A DNA stretch of 64,000 nucleotides from Aegilops tauschii subsp. strangulata (GCF_002575655.3 NC_053040.3:357800267-357864266), one strand, 5' to 3'; shown: positions 45,990-57,218, counted from the stretch's first letter. A program made the numbers and translations. The notes: a model not told the origin generated them from the sequence alone.

Positions 45990-46236
45990 ACTCAGTGATG
46001 CCGCTGGAGTTGATGGATTCACTTATCTTCCAAGTCTTCCGCTGTTATCGTTGTTAGATGGCCTTAAGCCATGTTTATCATACTTAAACTCTTCGGAGTT
46101 GTTCGATGTAATAAGTGTGTGATTGCTACTCTATTATAAATCCTCCATTTGTACTGTGCGTGTCAGCATTACTGATCCAGGGATGACACTGGTGCACAGC
46201 AGCACAGGCCATTTGAGGTCTGGTCGCTACACTAAC

Positions 46237-46565
46237 CATAGCATGAAACATATGGATCCAAATCAGCCCCTTACGAAGCAACGCATAAACTAGGGTTTAA
46301 GCTTTTGTCACTCTAGCAACCCATCATCTACTTATTACTTCCCAATGCCTTCCTCTAATCCCGAACAATGGTGAAGTGTCATGTAGTCGACGTTCACATG
46401 ACACCACTAGAGGAGAGACAACATACATCTCATCAAAATATCGAACGAATACCAAATTCACATGACTACTAATAACAAGACTTCTCCCATGTCCTCAGGA
46501 ACACACGTAACTACTCACAAAGCATATTCATGTTCATAATCAGAGGGGTATTAATATGCATAATG
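46237..46565 (-). repeat. 3' LTR of element C, segment 2 of 3
   Basis: Continues segment 1 after removal of element A and one CTAAC. Ends in ATG (46563-46565), the target site of CACTA2. Continues at 57219. Confidence 0.88.
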
Positions 46566-46890
46566 CACTACTGGAATCAGCTAATTTGCCATCTGCCAGA
46601 TCTTTGTCATCTACTAGCTGTCGGCAAAGAAGCTCTTTGCCATCAGCTACACATAAACAGACGGCAAAGAAAAGGCTGACGGCAAAGAAGCTCTTTGCCA
46701 TCTGCCAGGTCTTTGCCGTCTGCCAGCGGACGGCAAAGAATCTTTGCCGTCCGCTGGCGGACGGCAAAGAGTGTGGTGGCCCCCACCCCCCGCTCGTTTG
46801 AAAAAATCCTAACGGCCCACCTCTTTGCCGTCCGCTAGCGGACGGCAAAGAGGCAGAAAGGCGGACGGCAAAGGCTGGCGGACAGCAAAG
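46566..46890. repeat. CACTA2 left terminus and subterminal repeats
   Basis: TIR followed by several CTTTGCCGTC(C/T)GC...GCGGACGGCAAAG inverted repeats to about 46885. Confidence 0.92.
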
Positions 46891-47500
46891 AGGGCACTTG
46901 CCTAACGGCAGGTACCCCCCGCCCGTTACTCACTTCGTCCTCGCCTCGCCCTTCTCCTCCCACCCCGCCGCCGCCGCCGCCGCGCGCCGCCGCCCCGTCG
47001 CCCCCGCCGCCCCGTCGCCCCGGCTCCCCGCCGCCCCACCGCCCCGTCGCCCCCCAGCCCCGGCCCCCCGCCGCCCCGCGCCCCACCGCCGCCCCGCGCC
47101 CCACCGCCGCCACGGCCCCCCGCCGTCCCGGCCCCCCGCCGCCCCGCGCCCCCTGCCGCCTCCTCCACTGCCCCGCCCCGGCCCCCCGCCCCCCATCCCC
47201 CCGCCGCCCCGGCCCCCCGCCGGCCGGGCCCCCGCCGCCCCGCCTCCTCCACCGCCCCGCCCCAGCCCCCCGCCGGCCGGGCCCCATCCGCCCCGCCCCG
47301 GCCCTCCGTCGCCGGCCCCGCCCCGGCCCTCCGTCGCCGGCCCCGCCCCAGCCCTCCCCCACAGTGAGCCCCTCCTCCCTTTTTTCTGTTTTTTGTTTTT
47401 TTGTTTTTTTCTGTTTAAGTTTAGGTTTAATTAGTTTAAATAGTTTAGTTTTAATTAGTTTAGGTTTTTAGTTTAGGTTAGTTTAGGTTTAGGTTAAGTA
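46891..47500 (+). other. C-rich leader of CACTA2
   Basis: 46920-47360 is almost wholly C/G (CCGCCCCG, GCCCCCCGCCG words) on one strand. A T-rich stretch with GTTTAGGTTT and TTTTAGTTTAGG words follows (47380-47500). The open frames on both strands show no domain. Confidence 0.6.
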
Positions 47501-47507
47501 GAAGGGG

Positions 47508-47753
47508 GAAGAAGTAGAAGAAGAAGAAGAAGAAGAAGAAGAAGAAGAAGAAGAGGAGGAGGAGGAGGAGGAGGAGAAAGAAGAAGAAGAAGAAGAAGAA
47601 GAGGAGGAGGAGGTGGAGGAGGAGGAGGAGGAGGAGGAGAAGGAGAAGAAGAAGAAGAAGAAGAAGAAGAGGAAGAGGAGGAGGAGGAGGAGGAGGAGGA
47701 GGAGAAAGAAGAAGAAGAAGAAGAAGAAGAAGAAGAAGAAGAGGAGGAGGAGA
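47508..47753 (+). repeat. Polypurine (GAA/GAG)n tract
   Basis: About 245 bases almost only A and G, as GAA and GAG triplets with short GGTG interruptions. Confidence 0.95.
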
Positions 47754-47755
47754 CA

Positions 47756-48435
47756 CCCCGAAGCCCCGACCCCGAAACAGCACCCCGACCCCGACACGGC
47801 ACCCCAACACCGACACGGCACCCCGACACCTACACGACACCCCGAGCCCCGACACGACACCCCCGACACCCCGACCCCGAGAACCCGACCCCGACCCCGA
47901 CCCCGACCCCGACACCCCGACCCCGAGCCTGACCCGACACCCCGACCCCGACACCGACACGGCACCCCGACCCCGACCCGGCACCCCGACCCCCGACACC
48001 GACACGACACCCCGACCCCCGACACGACACCCCCGACACCCCGACCCCGAGACCCCGACCCCGACCCCGACCCCGACACCCCGACCCCGAGCCTGACCCG
48101 ACACCCCGACCCCGACACCGACGCGGCACCCCGACCCCGACCCGACACCCCGACCCCGAGACCCCGACCCCGACACGGCACCCCGAGACCGACACGACAC
48201 CCCGACCCCGACACGGCACCCCGAGACCGACACGACACCCCGACCCCCGACACGACACCCCCGACACCCCGACACCCCGACCCCGAGACCCCGACCCCGA
48301 CCTCGACCCCGACCCCGACACCCCGACCCCGAGCCTGACCCGACACCCCGACCCCGACACCGACACGGCACCCCGACCCCGACCCGGCACCCCGACCCGA
48401 CACCCCGACCCCGAGACCCCGACCCCGAAAAGGTG
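47756..48435 (+). repeat. CCCCGA-based minisatellite
   Basis: About 680 bp built of 6- and 12-bp words (CCCCGACCCCGA, CCCCGACACGGCAC, CACGACACCCC) with a higher-order near-copy: 47893-47990 recurs near 48050-48140 and 48290-48390. The period keeps all frames free of stops over hundreds of codons. Confidence 0.95.
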
Positions 48436-48759
48436 TTCTTTGGCCTTCCAGAAGCCGACGGGGTCATATATTTGTGAATTATTAATTAGGTCATATATCT
48501 TTCGATTTTGTTATGAAAAACATCATATATAATTGTGTTGATCGGGTAGTTTTAAATGTGCAGTTGTTTCATCGCTGCGAGGTTTGGTGTTCGACGACCT
48601 CGCCGTGCGTTTGACGAGCTCTGCCCCTTCGTTCGTGGGTGAGCACAAATGACATGTCCTCCTCCCCCATTAATTATTTGATCTATTCCGATGAAACTTG
48701 ATAGCTAGATATATATGTGTCTTGAATCATCAGTATGCGTAACCAATATGTGTCTCCCG

Positions 48760-48823
48760 TTCGAAAGCGTCATAGTTATAAATATGCATGCATTTGCATA
48801 TTTATAACCTTGATTCTTTCGAA
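48760..48823. repeat. Hairpin 1 in CACTA2 leader
   Basis: Arms 48760-48788 and 48795-48823 (29 bp, four or five mismatches) around a 6-nt loop. The inner 14 bp (GTTATAAATATGCA) are perfect. Confidence 0.9.
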
Positions 48824-48847
48824 TTGTCCAACGCTATCCATGGACAG

Positions 48848-49065
48848 CCCGAGTATGTTTAGATTGGGTTCGTTTTCCCATATGCTTTGCTCCGGATCCG
48901 ACGCATAAATTTCGTCAGTGCCTCCCCTGTTGTTCTCCGGGTACACATCCTCTCTGTTTATTGCAGAGACGTGTATCAGGAGAACAGCGGGGAGGTGCTG
49001 CCGAAATTTTGCGTAGGATCCGGGGCACAGCATGGGAAAATGAACCCAATCTAAACATACTCGGG
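48848..49065. repeat. Long hairpin 2 in CACTA2 leader
   Basis: Arms of about 105 bp (48849-48959 and 48962-49064) with scattered mismatches and small bulges. The outer part (CCGAGTATGTTTAGATTGGG) is exact, and the loop is nearly absent. Comparable in place to the CACTA1 hairpin at 6564-6656. Confidence 0.9.
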
Positions 49066-49207
49066 TGGGATTAGGACCTATCATTACCTATTAGAGTGTA
49101 GGTTGCATGGACGTAATAAAATTGACAAAGTAGATCAACTGATGAATACATACATGGTGAATTATATATATATATTTGTTGTGTGTCTAGTAGCTCTGAA
49201 AGTCAAG

Positions 49208-52200
49208 ATGAGTGATCGTGCGTGGATGTACACCGGTCACACTGGTCAGAACAAATGGAGCACTGAATGGTTCACAAAAACCAAGGGGTTTGTGCGAGCC
49301 GCATTTGCAAATGGCCAGAGGAAAACCTGGTGCCCCTGTTTACGGTGCGGCAATTGGGAAAAGAGGACAGAGGCTGAAATGGGCAAACACCTGCAGAAGA
49401 GTGGTTTTACGCCCGATTATACGGTGTGGACATTTCATGGTGAGTCTGCCCAACGTGACCGAGCTGAGGTGGATCATCGTCGCACCGACGAGCATGGTAC
49501 CGGTATGGAAAACATGGTGCAAGACTTTGATGATGCTCGGGATTCGGACGAGGAGATGGAGGAATCTGCAAAGGCCTTCAATGAAATGTTGGAGTCTTCA
49601 AAACGTCCGCTCCATGAGCACACTGAGCTTTGTCAGTTGGATGCCATCTCACAAGTAATGGCTCTGAAGGCTCAGTTCAACTTGGGCAGAGAATGCAACG
49701 ATGCAATGATGACAGTATTTGGACGCTTTCTACCCAAAGGCCATGTAATGCCTGCAAACCTGTACCAGTCGGACAAAATCCTCCGTGCACTGAAGATGCC
49801 CTATGATAAGATACATGCCTGTGAGAAAGGATGTGTCTTGTTTAGGCTTGACTATGCGGACTTGAACTGTTGTCCCATTTGCAAGTCTTCCAGGTATGTT
49901 GTGGTAGACAACGGTATGGGTGAGAAGACACAGACCAAAATCCCCGTTAGTGTTCTTCGGTATATGCCAATCGTACCAAGACTTCAACGTCTTTTCATGG
50001 TCGAAGAGATGGCCAGACAGATGACATGGCACAAAACGGGCAAAAGAACCGAACTAGATGCAGATGGGAATCTGATGATTGTACACACATCGGATGGTGT
50101 TGCGTGGAAAAAGTTTGATGAATTACATGGTGACAAAGCGGCAGATCCGAGGCATCCTCGAGTCGGCATCAGCACGGATGGGTTCAGTGTGTTTGGTATG
50201 ACGGCAGCCCAATACAGTTGTTGGCCCGTATTTGTCTTTCCACTCAATCTCCCCCCCGGACAGATTATGCAAAGAAAGAACATTTTCCTGACGTTGATAA
50301 TTCCAGGGCCCAACTATCCGGGGAAAAATATGAATGTGTACATGCAACCGCTTAAGGACGAATTGCAAGAAGCCTGGGATAATGGGTTCAAGACATACGA
50401 TGCCTATAGCAAACGGAACTTCATAATGCGTGTCTGGTACATGTACTCGACGCATGACTTGCCGGCGTATGCGCTATTCGTTGGCTGGTGTGTGCATGGA
50501 AGGTTCCCGTGCCCCACATGCAAGGGAGCTCTTGAGTTTCGTTGGCTTCAGGCCGGTCGCAAGTTTTCTTGCTTCGACATGCATAGAGAGTTCCTGAATC
50601 CTCGCCATAAGTTCAGGAAAGACAAGAAGAACTTCATCAGAGGTAGAGTTGTCAAAAACTCTGCACCACATGCATTGACAGGCCAACAGACCCTGGATCA
50701 GTTAAACGCTCTCGAGCCAGATCCCGAGCGTCCAGGGTACTTCAAGGGGTATAATTCTAAGCACGCCTGGACTCACAAAACATGCTTATGGGATCTGCCT
50801 TACTTCAAAGACCTCCTTTGCCCACACAACATCGACGTGATGCACACTGAGAAGAATATCACCGAGGCACTTTTTGGTACATTGTTCGGCATAGATGGGA
50901 AGTCAAAGGATAATACTAAGGCTAGAGTCGATCTGGAGGCGCTATGTGACAGGCCGTTACAAAACATGAAAGAACCGAAAGGAAAGCAGAACTGGACGAA
51001 GCCAAAGGCATGGTTCAATCTTGGAAGGCCGGCTATGAGGGAAATTATCTTGTGGGTGAAAATGCAGTTGATGTTCCCCGATGGGTATGCGGCGAATCTA
51101 CAGAGGGGAGCCAGTCTTGATAAATTGAAGATATTTGGTCTCAAGAGTCATGATTGGCACATATGGATTGAGCGGGTAATGCCGGTGATGTTGCGTGGCT
51201 TCATCCCTGAGGATGAATGGCTAGTACTGGCAGAACTCAGCTATTTCTTCCGTGTTCTTTGTGCGAAAGAACTATCGCCTAGCGTGCTAGAAGAAATGGA
51301 AGAGTTGGCGCCGGAGTTGATCTGCAAGTTAGAGAAGATCTTTCCACCGGGCTTCTTTAATCCAATGCAACATTTGATTTTGCATCTCCCGACCGAGGCA
51401 AGATTGGGGGGCCCGTGCAAAATCGTTGGTGCTACCCAACTGAGAGGATGCAGAAGACGCTTAGACAAAAATGTAAAAATAAACGTATAGAATCGATGGC
51501 TGAGGCATTCATCACTGAGGAGGCGGCAAACTTCGTGACAGCACACTACGAAGCCAAAAATCGTCATTTGCATAATCCGAAGCCTCGGTACAATGCTGAC
51601 GACCCTAAAAAGGGTGGATCCAACCTCAGCCTATTCAAAGGGAATCTCGCACCAGCCAGTGTTTCAAATCCAGTATCTTTGGATAACGAACAATGGCGGA
51701 CCATTTCGTTGTATATCTTCAACAACCTGATAGAAGTGCGGCCGTACATCGAGTAAGTTCTCGGTACATAGTTTCGCAACTTCTATTTCCTTTGAACTGC
51801 TCTTATTCCTGGATATTTCATACAGTCGATACGTCGCCTTATTCTCGTATGGAGCGGTGATCCAAAAGGATTCTGTCGAAGAGTATGAGCTTCTCGCAAA
51901 GCAAGGTGGCGGCTATCCCGGTTTCATCTCTTGGTTCAAACAAACGGTAATTTCTATTAGACTTGTAGGCTAATTTGTAGGCGGCTATCCCGGTTTCATT
52001 CGCTAATTTGTGCGTAATGCAACAATCCTTTCATATTAAACTTGTAGGCTAATTCAGCGTCTATGGACGCCGAATTGAGACAAGTCGCTAATGGTTTTGA
52101 CTATAAGGTCCGTTCATTTGACAAATACGACATCAACGGGTATCGCTTTCGTACCTATGGCAAAGAGCTATCTATGGCCGACCGAAAGTCTACAAATTGT

Positions 52201-52863
52201 TTTGTATCTGCTATCGGCGAAGGAGGTACCGAGTATTATGGGAGAGTTGAAGCAATTTATGAACTTCTATTCTATGGTGAAAACCCACCGAATGTCGTAG
52301 TCTTCAAATGTTATTGGTTTCAGCCGAAGGAGACTAGAAGAACTCATGAACATATAGGGCTAGTTGAAATCAACCAAAGCACCCATTTAGATGTTCCTGA
52401 TGTCTATATTACGGCTCAACAGGTGACCCAAGTATTCTATCTACCGTGGGCCTGCCAAACTAATCCAAATCTGAAAGGTTGGGATGTCGTTTATGAAGTG
52501 CCGCCACGTGCTAGACTATCTCCCCCAAAGGAAGAGGATTATGAACCTCACATTAACCCAGACACATATGAAGGAGAATTCTTCCAAGAGACACGTCTTT
52601 CCAAAAAGCGTTTCAAGAACCGCTATACTTCACCCCAAAACATTGAAGTAGACAGTGACAGTGAATCCGACATCACCCCAGAGGAGGAACAAGAAGAGCC
52701 GAAACAAGAAGAGGTTACTGCTGCGGATGACCTGTCATTGCTTGACCGATTACGTCAAGGTGGCCTTGCACATGTTGATACCACTGAACCCTATGAGCCC
52801 GTCATTGATTATAGTGATGATGATGATTATGCATTTATTGATGATACTGATCGAGATTATTAG
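49208..52863 (+). pseudogene. TNP2-type CACTA transposase of CACTA2, one frameshift
   Basis: The start MSDRAWMYTG at 49208 fits the family; an ATG 105 bp upstream is in frame but gives an atypical hydrophobic lead. Exon 1 is 49208-51751 (donor GA|GTAAGT), exon 2 51826-51946 (after CATACAG, donor ACG|GTAAT), exon 3 52048-52863 (after CTTGTAG). Phases agree at both junctions. Domains: transposase-associated (CPCLRCGNWEKRTEAEM), CPICKSS motif, Transposase_21 core (YMPIVPRLQRLF ... DLPYFKDLLCPHNIDVMHTEKN), DUF4218-like, DUF4216-like (YYGRVEAIYELLFY) and an acidic tail. The only visible break is one base too many or too few in the G6 run at 51406-51411. Confidence 0.93.
51947..52047 (+). other. 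Intron 2 of CACTA2 transposase with a partial duplicate of exon 2
   Basis: The intron holds a 20-bp copy (GGCGGCTATCCCGGTTTCAT, near 51979) of exon 2 sequence at about 51908-51927, and CTTGTAGGCTAATT occurs both near 51961 and at 52041. Confidence 0.8.
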
Positions 52864-52999
52864 TAGTGTCAGGTATTAAATTTTTTAATGTTGTACTTGA
52901 TGATGATACACTTAAGTGATACACATATTATTATTCATGTCGGTCTTTTTTTATGTTGTACTAATTTCATTTACTGTTTGTCATGGCAGGTGTTGGAAG
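52864..52999. other. Spacer between the CACTA2 genes
   Basis: Short AT-rich spacer ending in an acceptor-like TTTGTCATGGCAG before the ATG at 53000. Confidence 0.5.
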
Positions 53000-55463
53000 A
53001 TGGTGGGCGCTGGTCGGGAGCGCGCCAAGGCCCCTTCTTCCTCGGCGCGTGGTCTGAGGTCTTCGATTCCAGACGTACCTCTTCGCCGAGCGTTGCTGGA
53101 CAGTATGTCCACACCGCCGGGCCCTTCTTCGTCCACCGCGGTGCCCAGCAGGGGACGAGGTAGGAAGAGAGGAGGTGGGGCACGTGGTCGCGGGAGAGGA
53201 GGTAGGGTGACTGCTAGGGAGCCTTCCTCGCCGCCACCCCCAGCTGTTTCACCCGAGCACGTGACTGCTAGGGTGGACTCGTCCGAGGAGGAGGCTACAC
53301 GGACTCCGGTCCACGAGCCTCCGATCCACGGGTCTTGGGCCCACGAGCCTCGGGTCGACTGGCCTTCGGCCCACGAGAGTTCGGCCCACGAGACCCCGGA
53401 GGAGCACACGTCCGGATGGGGTACCTGGCCGGATCAGCCCGAGGAGCCGAGTGGCCATGCTGATGATGGCGGGGAGCCGACTGATCTTGAGGAGGAGGGT
53501 GGCACCGTCTACTAGCGTGGTGCTACACGGCTCCCGTCCGTGCCGGCGACCCGCGAGCAGAGGTGGTTGATCTTCCCTGATGGGGAGAGGTACGTAAGTG
53601 CATTTAATATTTTTGTACCTTCTGCATTCACGTTTCTTCAAATAACTAATGCGTTGGCCTTGTCATGCTGCAGGGGTTGGGACCACCATCATAGTGTCCG
53701 CCGGCCCAACTCCGTCCTTGGAGTTCTTTGCCGGCAAAACTTCCCGGGGTTTGTCACGTTGCCTGGTGAGGGTCGGCTTCCAGAGCTTGGGTTGAGCTGG
53801 GAGCACTACGTGGCTGCCCCGGCCCTGCCGGATGTCATTATCGACGGTGTCGTGTGCGACACGAGGGCAGACATGGTGATCAGGACGTTCTGGGTAATTT
53901 CTCCTTTACACATTTCAAAATCTTCAACTAGCTAGTTATTAATTGTACTAATCAATATTGTCTCATTTGATTGCAGACATTCTACAGGTGTGAGGAGGGA
54001 TACGAGGAGGAGTGCGCAAATGTTATCCAGAACGTCTGCAAGCGCCTACTCCAGAACTTACGGCACGAGGCTCGGGTGCAGGCTGTTCGAGACTACTACG
54101 CCTTGCGTTGTATCATGAAGACCAAGCCGGCGTGCCGCGATAAGTTCCTGAGTAAGGAGCAGTACATGAAGGTAATTCTTAAGGCCTTCTACTTAAGTTC
54201 CTTCATTTAGTAATTCTTAGCCGTAGCGCTCAAGTTTCTATTTGCTAACTTAGGCGCCTCCGAGATGGTGTGCGGATCGGATGGATTGTTGGGAGGTGTT
54301 GGTTGATGAGTGGTGCTCACAAGAATGGCTAGCCCTCCACAACCAGGCCAAGGACAAACGTGCCCAAATGGAAGGTGTGCCACACCATCAAGGCAGCTCC
54401 AACTTATATCAGTTCGGGCGCAACTGGGTATGTGGTTTGCTTCATGATTCATGCAATTCATTCATCATGCTAGCTTGAGCCCTTTAGTTACTAATTTTCA
54501 TTGTTTCTCTCTTTCAGGCACGCCACAATAAGGAGGATAAGGTGCCAGAGGTGTACGACCTGTATGCCATGGCCCACACTGGCTCTTACAAGAAAGTCAA
54601 GGCTTTCTCTCAGTCTGACCTTGATGATGCAAACAACTTCACCAACATCTCCTCCCACAACAAGCTCGTGAGATATAGAGATGAGGGGAAGGCGAGGAAA
54701 GGGGAGGACTTTAACCCGAGCCAGGGTCCCATTGATCCAGAGCTGGTGATGATATCTGGTGGCGGGAGGTCCCATGGCTCCATAGCCATTGGAGATGGAC
54801 TTATCCGTTGTCCTAGCACTCTCCCGGAGATCAAGGCGCGCCATTCGAGCTCCGCTCCTGAGATAAGGCCTCGTGAACGGCCAGTGCAACTCGCCATCAA
54901 GGTTAGTGATACGTACTCAGCTATCTTTCTCCATTACATTGCGTGCGCTTCCATCAATGATTACAAATGGTCATGTGAGTGGTGTTGCAGGCTGCTATAC
55001 AGAGTGAGAGAGATAGAACGGAGAAACTTCTGGCGGAGGCGGCGGAGAGGCAGCGGGAGTTGGAGGAGAGGACGACAAAGATGATGGAGGAGGAGAGGGC
55101 ACGGAATGACATGCAGGCAAGGGCCATGTACGAGCTCCTTGTGGTAAGTTTCTTCTGCAGATTAGCCAAAACATTCATGTAGTGTTTGTCTCATTACTAA
55201 CTAGTATGACTGAGTCGTCAAAACCAAATGTGCAGTCTGTGTGCGAGAAGACCGGTCAGACCGCTCCGCCGGTGCCAGTGATTGCTCCTGGGACCACGGT
55301 GAGTTTAATTTGAATGGACATTACTTGCTAGTCTTAGCATTTGAGTGTCATAATGCTAACGAGACATTGGAAATGATCTTTGGTGCAGCTTAACTCCAGA
55401 AACGCATCGCATGATCCTTCTCCAGCTACCGGCACTAGCCAGCCCGCTCCTACACCTCCCTGA
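53000..55463 (+). pseudogene. Second CACTA2 gene, Ptta/En/Spm-type accessory protein, one in-frame stop
   Basis: Eight exons fit splice consensus and phase: 53000-53589, 53674-53893, 53977-54171, 54254-54427, 54519-54901, 54991-55143, 55236-55298 and 55389-55463 (TGA). The N-terminus is Arg/Gly- and Pro-rich (GRGRKRGGGARGRGRGG), then acidic. The middle has the conserved LGVLCRQNFPGFV, YYALRCIMK and ARHNKEDKVPEVYDLYAMAH (Transposase_24-like). The C-terminus is a coiled coil (SERDRTEKLLAEAAERQREL). By analogy with En/Spm TnpA it would bind the subterminal repeats. The single break is TAG at 53514-53516 in exon 1; the frame and family sequence continue beyond it. Unlike the second gene of CACTA1, no C48-like part is present. 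Confidence 0.85.
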
Positions 55464-55677
55464 TCACGGTAAGTTTCTCTAGTGTTTTGCTTAACAAATG
55501 CATAAAGACCTAGACTTAGCTTTATTTCCTCCAATATGCTTACCATAATGACCTAGAGTTAGCTTCTTTTCCTCCAAAATGACTTAATAAGCTTACTGAC
55601 CTCATAAACCATCCATTTTACCTAAGTTAGCTCTAAAACGATATGTACTTAGCTTACTTATGTCAAAAATTGCATAA

Positions 55678-56291
55678 TTAGCTCATAAACAACCCATTTC
55701 ACCTAGGTTAACTCATAAACGACCCATTTCACCTAGGTTAGCTCATAAACGACCCATTTCACCTAGGTTAGCTCATAAACGACCCATTTCACCTAGGTTA
55801 GCTCATAAACGACCCATTTCACCTAAGTTAGCTCAAAAAGATCCATTTCAACTAAATTAGCTCATAAATGATCCATTTCACCTAAGTTAGCTCAAAAACG
55901 ATCCATTTCAACTAAATTAGCTCAAAAATGATCCATTTCAACAAAGTTAGCTCAAAAACGATCCATTTCAACTAAGTTAGCTCAAAAACGATCCATTTGA
56001 CCTAAGTGAGCTAAAAAACGATCCATTTCACCTTAGTTACCTCAAAAACGATCCATTTCAACTAAGTTAGCTCAAAAACGATCCATTTCAACTAGGTTAG
56101 CTCCAAAATGACCCATTTCACCTTACTTAGCTCAAAAACGATGCCCTTCACCTTAGTTAGCTCATAAACGACCCATTTCAACTAAGTTAGCTCATAAATG
56201 ATCCATTTCAACTAAGTTAGCTCATAAACAACCCATTTCAACTTAGTTAGCTCATATATGATCCATTTCACCTAAGTTAGCTCATAAATGA
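55678..56291 (+). repeat. 30-bp minisatellite, about 20 copies
   Basis: Unit AGCTCATAAACGACCCATTT followed by CACCTAGGTT. Four consecutive units from about 55709 are identical; later units change CATAAACGACC to CAAAAACGATC and CACCTAGG to AACTAAG. It starts about 215 bp after the second gene. Confidence 0.95.
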
Positions 56292-56679
56292 CATATACTT
56301 CTTGTTCTAGTCTTCTTCTTGTTCTAGTCACCTATTTCTAACTTTCTTATTTACCATTTTGCAGATTTCATTCACTTGATGGAAGCTAGCTAGCTATGAT
56401 GGAGTGCTTGCTTTTCCTTTGATGAAACTTTGCATTGTATCTAGCTTGCTATCTTCATGACACTTTGCATTGTAATATATATATGGATGGAACAATGTGT
56501 ATGGATGGAACTTCCTTATGTATGAACAATGTGTATGGATGAAACTGATGTGATATGTGATATGAAACTTATGTGCTAGATATGTGTTGGATATGTGCTG
56601 GATATGAAACTTATATATGTGATATGTGCTGCAAATTGTGGGATTTAATAAAAAACAGAAAAAATAGACAATATGCAGC
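56292..56679. other. AT-rich stretch
   Basis: No gene. Imperfect GTGTATGGATG and GATATGTGCTG repeats. Confidence 0.5.
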
Positions 56680-57215
56680 CTCTTTGCCGTCTGCCACCGA
56701 CGGCAAAGAGCTCTTTGCCGTCTGCCGCGGACGGCAAAGAAGCCACGTGGCAGCCAACTGTGCTTCCTGGGAGCTGACCCATTTGGTCAGTTTGCCTACA
56801 GTGGCAGACGGCAAAGACTTTGCCGTCCGTGGTAGACGGCAAAGAACCTGCACTTTGCCATCAGTGGCAGACGGCAAAGAACCTGCCATCTAGTGACGTG
56901 TAGATGACATCATAAGGCGGACGACAAAGACCAAAGGCTCTTTGCCGTCTGCGGCGGACGGCAAAGGTCTGCCGTTAGCCACTTAACGGACTGACAGCGC
57001 AATTATTGCCGTCCGCCCTCTTTGCCGTCCGCCACTGACGGCAAAGAGCCTTTGCCGTCCGCCGCCAGGAAGCAGACGGCAAAGCAGCTGTTACCGTAGC
57101 CTTCTTTGCCGGAGCCTTTTGCCGTCCGCGGCTGACGGCAAAGGTCTTTGCCGTCCGCCTTCCGAGCCTTTGCCGTCCGCCATGGCAGACGGCAAAGTAG
57201 CTGTTTCCTGTAGTG
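56680..57215. repeat. CACTA2 right subterminal repeats and terminus
   Basis: Multiple CTTTGCCGTC...GACGGCAAAG inverted repeats, ending CTGTTTCCTGTAGTG at 57215. Confidence 0.93.
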
Positions 57216-57218
57216 ATG

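Larger units (their letters stand above)
22057..46231 (+). mobile_element. Gypsy chromovirus A (Tekay/Del-like), split by element B
   Basis: LTRs 22057-24800 and 43492-46231, both TGTAACATCCC...GGTCGCTACA. Exact 5-bp target duplication CTAAC (22052-22056, 46232-46236). A PBS TGGTATCAGAGC for initiator Met tRNA follows the 5' LTR, and AAGGGGGGTAGGT precedes the 3' LTR. Internal order: extra ORF, gag, protease, RT, RNase H, integrase, chromodomain-like tail. Element B sits in the RT/RNase H join. Coding is broken by stops and frameshifts. Confidence 0.95.
43492..46231 (+). repeat. 3' LTR of element A
   Basis: 2740 bp. Differs from the 5' LTR by point changes, small indels in the CCG-rich leader, and one inverted templated replacement (45946-45989). 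Confidence 0.95.
48436..49207 (+). other. Leader upstream of the CACTA2 transposase, with hairpins
   Basis: AT-rich. Contains two consecutive foldbacks (next entries), then an unremarkable stretch to the transposase ATG. A CTAG/AG close to 49185 could be an acceptor; not certain. Confidence 0.5.
46566..57215 (+). mobile_element. Complete CACTA transposon CACTA2 (10,650 bp)
   Basis: Left end CACTACTGGAATCAGCTAAT and right end (complement) CACTACAGGAAACAGCTACT are imperfect terminal inverted repeats. The target duplication ATG is exact (46563-46565 and 57216-57218). Subterminal TTTGCCGTC...GACGGCAAAG repeats lie at both ends. It carries a TNP2 transposase gene and a second Ptta/En/Spm-type gene in the same orientation. 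Each gene has one visible break only. Confidence 0.96.

Noticed and set aside
46892..47434. Pro/Arg-rich frames in the CACTA2 C-rich leader
   Set aside because: Open on both strands, pure composition effect, no start context or domain.
47478..48467. Minus-strand frames of about 300 codons with Ser/Leu/Phe runs and Gly-Arg/Val repeats, and a plus-strand Lys/Glu-Pro/Arg-Asp frame
   Set aside because: All come from translating the (GAA)n tract and the 6-bp CCCCGA minisatellite, whose period is a multiple of three.
49103..49207. Alternative start of the CACTA2 transposase with a hydrophobic N-terminus (signal peptide?)
   Set aside because: MSDRAWMYTG at 49208 matches the usual family start; the upstream part is leader sequence read by chance.
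55678..56291. CRISPR-like regular array
   Set aside because: Units are directly adjacent with no unique spacers; it is a minisatellite in a plant transposon.
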